A stretch of 10,457 nucleotides of DNA from Bacteroidia bacterium. Lineage in GTDB: Bacteria > Bacteroidota > Bacteroidia > Bacteroidales > CAJPTX01. Location: positions 1 through 10,457 of the forward strand of contig CAJPTS010000043.1 of the NCBI GenBank assembly GCA_905373625.1, read 5' to 3'. A program made the position numbers and the translations under genes. Positions 7,450 to 10,457 of this stretch are shown piece by piece; the first letter of the stretch is position 1; each line of letters begins with the position of its first letter. The notes beneath the pieces were generated by a model. That model had not been told where the DNA came from. It did not search any database and saw only the letters and a list, made by a program, of their open reading frames with translations.

Positions 7450-9321
7450 ATGAGACGTTTCTTGAGGAAAACTGTGCTAGCATTTACGCTTCTCGCCCCT
7501 TTGACGCTCTTGGCACAGCCCACCCCTAACATATCGCTTCCTTTTTTTGACGATTTTGCCTACTCTTCCTTTATCCCCTCACAGTTGTATTGGGAAACCC
7601 CAACTGATGCACGCGTAACGCGTGCACGCGCACACAAATCGCCCACGATCGGAGTACTCACCTTAGATGCTGCCGAAGCAAACGGGCTTTTGCACAAGAA
7701 CGCCACCACAGCCGCCTTCCAAGCAGATGTGCTCGCTTCGCGCCCGATAGACATTGAAGCTGGGCAGGATTCGTTGTACCTCTCTTTTCAATTTCAACCA
7801 GGTGGTGATGCCGAAGCGCCCGCACGTGGCGACTCGCTGTTGTTAGATTTCTTTGATCCGACCCAAGCCAAATGGGTGAACGTATGGGGGGCTATATATC
7901 TTGCACAGCGCGGACGCATCGAACAGTATTTCCACAATACGCCTCGGTGGGTAAAAAGTATAGAGCAGTCACACCCTGCGCCTCAACGACACTTCTTCAA
8001 GGCACACATCCCCGTGCGCGATAAACGGTTTATAAAAACAGGCTTTCAGTTTCGTTTCCGCAACCTCGCCTCCATTATACATGACAATACTGCACCAGGG
8101 CGTACCGCAAATAGTAGTCAGTGGCACGTAGATCTTGTATATCTCAATGCTTTTCGTACCTACAATGATACCATAGTGCCCGACGTGGCTTGTACGGCTC
8201 TACCCGCAACGGCTTTTACGGAGTACAGTGCCGTGCCCTACGAAGCGTTCTACGAGTACGTGCAAAGTCGTACCCTAGAACCAGCTGAAACGCTGCGTAT
8301 GGAATACGAGAATTTCGGACGCAATACGAACAATGTGAATCGGACGTTTGTGATAGAAGATCTTACTAAAAAGGTCGCGCAGCCCCCCTACAATGGCGGG
8401 AATATAAACTTAACGCCTTTTAAGAGCGAAAGCTACCAACGCACCATCACCTTCCCGTGGCAGAATCTTATGGGCAGCGAGGTAAACGTACGCTTCCGTG
8501 CCATTCTACAAACCGACCAGAATCCTAAGAATGCTCCCTTCCGTTGGAATGATACGGTGGAGACGCGTCTACACTGTACGGATGAGTATGCGTATGATTA
8601 TGGCGAACCCACGAGCGGGTATGGAATTGTCGGCGTGGGAGCAGAACGAGGAGCGGCTGCCATGCGTTTCAAACCATTGAAAGCTACGGCAATTAAGGCT
8701 GTGCGAATTTGGTTTAATCCGATTGGAGATCTCAAGGCACGCAAACGTTTCCGTCTTTGTTTTTGGAAGGACGCTGACGGAGTTCCTGGCGAGAAGGTCT
8801 ACGAGCAGTTGGTTACGCCACCGCGCGAGGAGAGTGAAGTAGGACGTTTTTACGAGATTGCGCTCACGACGCCCATTACATTTAAGACGCCTTATTTCGT
8901 GGGCTGGGAGCAGCTATCGGCAGACATGATAAACATTGCGTATGATACCTATACGCCCCATAAGGCGGTAATTTATAGTCGCACCTCCACGCAGTGGCAA
9001 AAATCTAAGGTAGACGGAGCGCTCATGTTACGCCTCGTGTGTGGTGGCGAAGGCATAGATCCGAAGTTGCCCACTGGCGCTTGCTCGCCCGCAATACCAG
9101 AAAGTTCTGTGTTGCCAAATCCTGCACAGGAACAAATCTATATCAAGACTGCAGAGGCGGTTGCCAACATTGCGATCTATTCTGTGCAAGGTGTTCTTGT
9201 TAAGGAGAACTTCCCAAGTAATACGTATATCAGTGTTGCTGGGCTTCCGCGAGGTTTTTATCTGGTACGCATCACCTACACCAGTGGCGTGCAAGACACG
9301 AAAAAACTAATTCTCCGCTAG
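7450..9321 (+). CDS. Secreted protein with type A T9SS sorting domain, function unknown
   Basis: The 623-residue protein is predicted to be exported and then sent through the outer membrane by the type IX secretion system. Residues 1-22 are a signal peptide: MRRFLRK, a Leu-rich core, and LLA before Q23. Mature residues begin near an aromatic/acidic patch (LPFFDDFAYSS). The body is rich in beta-strand patterns. Residues about 390-455 include YGIVGVG, AVRIWFNPIG and KDADGVPGEKVYEQ, resembling a beta-sandwich module, but I recognise no enzyme motif. The last 70 residues, from about 553, are a type A sorting domain: LPNPAQEQIYI, ANIAIYSVQGVLVKE, ISVAGLPRGFYLVRI and the end TKKLILR. In known systems this domain is removed and the protein attached to the cell surface or released. 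It sits between the PASTA and pseudouridine synthase genes with 11- and 3-base gaps. Its cargo function cannot be named. Confidence 0.85.
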   Translation: MRRFLRKTVLAFTLLAPLTLLAQPTPNISLPFFDDFAYSSFIPSQLYWETPTDARVTRARAHKSPTIGVLTLDAAEANGLLHKNATTAAFQADVLASRPIDIEAGQDSLYLSFQFQPGGDAEAPARGDSLLLDFFDPTQAKWVNVWGAIYLAQRGRIEQYFHNTPRWVKSIEQSHPAPQRHFFKAHIPVRDKRFIKTGFQFRFRNLASIIHDNTAPGRTANSSQWHVDLVYLNAFRTYNDTIVPDVACTALPATAFTEYSAVPYEAFYEYVQSRTLEPAETLRMEYENFGRNTNNVNRTFVIEDLTKKVAQPPYNGGNINLTPFKSESYQRTITFPWQNLMGSEVNVRFRAILQTDQNPKNAPFRWNDTVETRLHCTDEYAYDYGEPTSGYGIVGVGAERGAAAMRFKPLKATAIKAVRIWFNPIGDLKARKRFRLCFWKDADGVPGEKVYEQLVTPPREESEVGRFYEIALTTPITFKTPYFVGWEQLSADMINIAYDTYTPHKAVIYSRTSTQWQKSKVDGALMLRLVCGGEGIDPKLPTGACSPAIPESSVLPNPAQEQIYIKTAEAVANIAIYSVQGVLVKENFPSNTYISVAGLPRGFYLVRITYTSGVQDTKKLILR

Positions 9322-9324
9322 GTT

Positions 9325-10326
9325 GTGTTCCTCTACTGCGAAGTTGTGGCTGACCCTGGTCAGAGTCCGTTGCGGCTTGATCGTTTTCTTGCTGACCGAT
9401 TAGAAAATGCTTCGCGATCTTTCATTCGTCAGAAAATAGACGAGGGGTTGGTATACGTTAACGGACGCGCGTGTAAGGCCTCTTACTTAGTAAAACCTAA
9501 CGAGGTAGTACAAATCTACCAACTTCAAGAGCCGCGCAAAATAGAAGTACTCCCTGAGCCGATACCGCTAGAAATTGTTTACGAGGACGCAGACATACTA
9601 ATTGTAAACAAGCCTGCTGGCATGGTGGTGCACCCTGGGCACGGTCATTTTAGTGGGACGCTCATCAATGCATTGCTCTATTACTTGCGCAACGAACCGC
9701 TTTTTCAACAGGGCGATGGTGATTTACGACCTGGTTTAGCACACCGAATAGACAAAGACACCTCGGGGCTATTGGTAGTGGGAAAGAATGAAACGGCAAT
9801 GGCGGGGCTGAGTACTCAATTTTTGCATCATACCGCCCACCGAACATACCTTGCCCTTGCGTGGGGACAATTCAAAGAGCCCGAAGGAACTATAAGTGCT
9901 AACCTCGCACGCGATCCGTCTGACCGTCAGCGCATGCGCGTCTTTACGGATCCCGATGTGGGAAAGCACGCCGTAACACACTGGCGCGTAGTAAAAGATT
10001 ACACGGTTGTAACGCTAATCGAATGCATTCTGGAAACTGGACGTATGCATCAGATCCGCGCTCATATGCAATACATAAAACACCCGTTATTTAACGACGC
10101 GCGTTACGGAGGAGACAAAGTACTGCGCGGAGTAAATACGCCAGAGTATCATACGTTTATTCGAGAAGCTTTTGCCACATGTCCGCGTCAAGCCTTACAT
10201 GCTTGCGCCATAGACCTTGTACACCCCATCACGCACACCCCGTTACACTTCGAAGCTCCCCTGCCTCCAGACATGCAAGAATTGCTCTCTCTGTGGGAAA
10301 CGCGCGGGATTTCCTTGCTTCTTTAA
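9325..10326 (+). CDS. rluD: RluA/RluD-family rRNA pseudouridine synthase
   Basis: The enzyme converts specific uridines in RNA to pseudouridine; RluD-type members act on 23S rRNA. Residues 14-65 form an S4 RNA-binding domain (SPLRLDRFLADRL to VNGRACKASYLVKPNE). The catalytic domain follows with DILIVNKPAGMVVHPG, then RPGLAHRIDKDTSGLLVV, in which D143 is the expected catalytic aspartate. The late motif LETGRMHQIRAHM has Met where Thr is usual (RTHQIR). The length of 333 residues is normal. The start is GTG at 9325, separated from the preceding TAG stop by a single codon in the same frame. No ATG exists before the S4 domain; a second GTG at 9346 is possible. No clear ribosome binding site is seen, so translation may depend on termination of the upstream gene. 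RluD is preferred over RluA because of the S4 domain and length, but the exact target uridines are not proven by sequence. Confidence 0.9.
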   Translation: MFLYCEVVADPGQSPLRLDRFLADRLENASRSFIRQKIDEGLVYVNGRACKASYLVKPNEVVQIYQLQEPRKIEVLPEPIPLEIVYEDADILIVNKPAGMVVHPGHGHFSGTLINALLYYLRNEPLFQQGDGDLRPGLAHRIDKDTSGLLVVGKNETAMAGLSTQFLHHTAHRTYLALAWGQFKEPEGTISANLARDPSDRQRMRVFTDPDVGKHAVTHWRVVKDYTVVTLIECILETGRMHQIRAHMQYIKHPLFNDARYGGDKVLRGVNTPEYHTFIREAFATCPRQALHACAIDLVHPITHTPLHFEAPLPPDMQELLSLWETRGISLLL

Positions 10327-10333
10327 TATATGG

Positions 10334-10354
10334 GAGCTAAAAGCTAGAAGTAGC
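10334..10354. repeat. Imperfect heptamer repeat after rluD
   Basis: Three 7-base units are seen: GAGCTAA, AAGCTAG and the weaker AAGTAGC. They begin 7 bases after the rluD stop. The first two also form a small dyad (AGCT, AAA, AGCT), but there is no T-run, so this does not look like a terminator. Confidence 0.4.
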
Positions 10355-10369
10355 ACAAAGCATTTATTT

Positions 10370-10383
10370 CGTCTCTCGCCTCT
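10370..10383. repeat. Two-copy 7-base repeat like that before hppA
   Basis: The units CGTCTCT and CGCCTCT are adjacent. The 12-base string TTTCGTCTCTCG at 10367-10378 is identical to 4060-4071, inside the repeat before hppA. Confidence 0.45.
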
Positions 10384-10395
10384 GAGGAAGGGGGC

Positions 10396-10448
10396 AAGTT
10401 CTAAGCTTCATCAGGTTCAAGGTACTAGGTACGAAGTACACGACAAGC
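10396..10448. repeat. Heptamer array AAGTTCT / AGGTACG near window end
   Basis: Two units, AAGTTCT and AAGCTTC (10396-10409), are followed after three bases by four consecutive units at 10413-10440: AGGTTCA, AGGTACT, AGGTACG, AAGTACA. The 3' end runs into CGACAAGC, which also follows the related copy at 3963-3982. No gene or terminator is evident in the 131 bases after rluD; the array may continue past the window. Confidence 0.6.
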
Positions 10449-10457
10449 GATCACAAT

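Noticed and set aside
10334..10354. AGCT-AAA-AGCT dyad after rluD as a terminator.
   Set aside because: Short stem, three-base loop and no T-run; better explained as heptamer repeat units.
10327..10457. Direct repeats at the window end as a CRISPR array or attachment site.
   Set aside because: Units are only seven bases, adjacent and degenerate, with no spacers and no integrase or cas gene nearby.

Overview
The window looks like chromosomal DNA from a member of the Bacteroidota, most likely of order Bacteroidales and plausibly Porphyromonas-like. Four things support this. There are two copies of the Bacteroidota -7 promoter box TAnnTTTG. Start codons lack clear Shine-Dalgarno sequences. One protein carries a type A C-terminal sorting domain for the type IX secretion system (T9SS). 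Several families are typical of the phylum: DUF5686 outer-membrane protein, TPR-membrane-AraC regulator, and kinase-free PASTA protein. Species cannot be fixed from the sequence alone.

Layout. (1) Bases 1-996 (+) hold the 3' part of a membrane-anchored regulator with a helical sensor region, one membrane helix and an AraC-type HTH. (2) Bases 1042-3910 (-) hold a two-gene unit: msrB (methionine-R-sulfoxide reductase) followed by a DUF5686 outer-membrane protein whose start lies 23 bases inside msrB. This unit converges on gene 1. (3) Bases 3911-4190 are a divergent intergenic region with short heptamer repeats and a good promoter for the next gene. (4) Bases 4191-6410 (+) are hppA, a complete membrane pyrophosphatase. 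Its residues indicate a K+-dependent, Na+-pumping type, possibly of the Na+,H+ class. A strong intrinsic terminator follows. (5) Bases 6524-10326 (+) are a tightly packed three-gene unit with its own promoter: a PASTA-domain membrane protein, a T9SS-sorted secreted protein of unknown function, and an RluA/RluD-family pseudouridine synthase. (6) Bases 10327-10457 are non-coding and carry several heptamer-period degenerate repeats related to those upstream of hppA.

Most genes are housekeeping or envelope functions: ion-motive energy from pyrophosphate, oxidative repair of protein methionine, envelope proteins and rRNA modification. I see no mobile element, CRISPR array, tRNA or rRNA, and no convincing new multi-gene system. 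The least explained items are the heptamer-period intergenic repeats, the uncharacterised T9SS protein wedged between the PASTA and RluD-like genes, and the one-codon, same-frame junction between that protein and the pseudouridine synthase.
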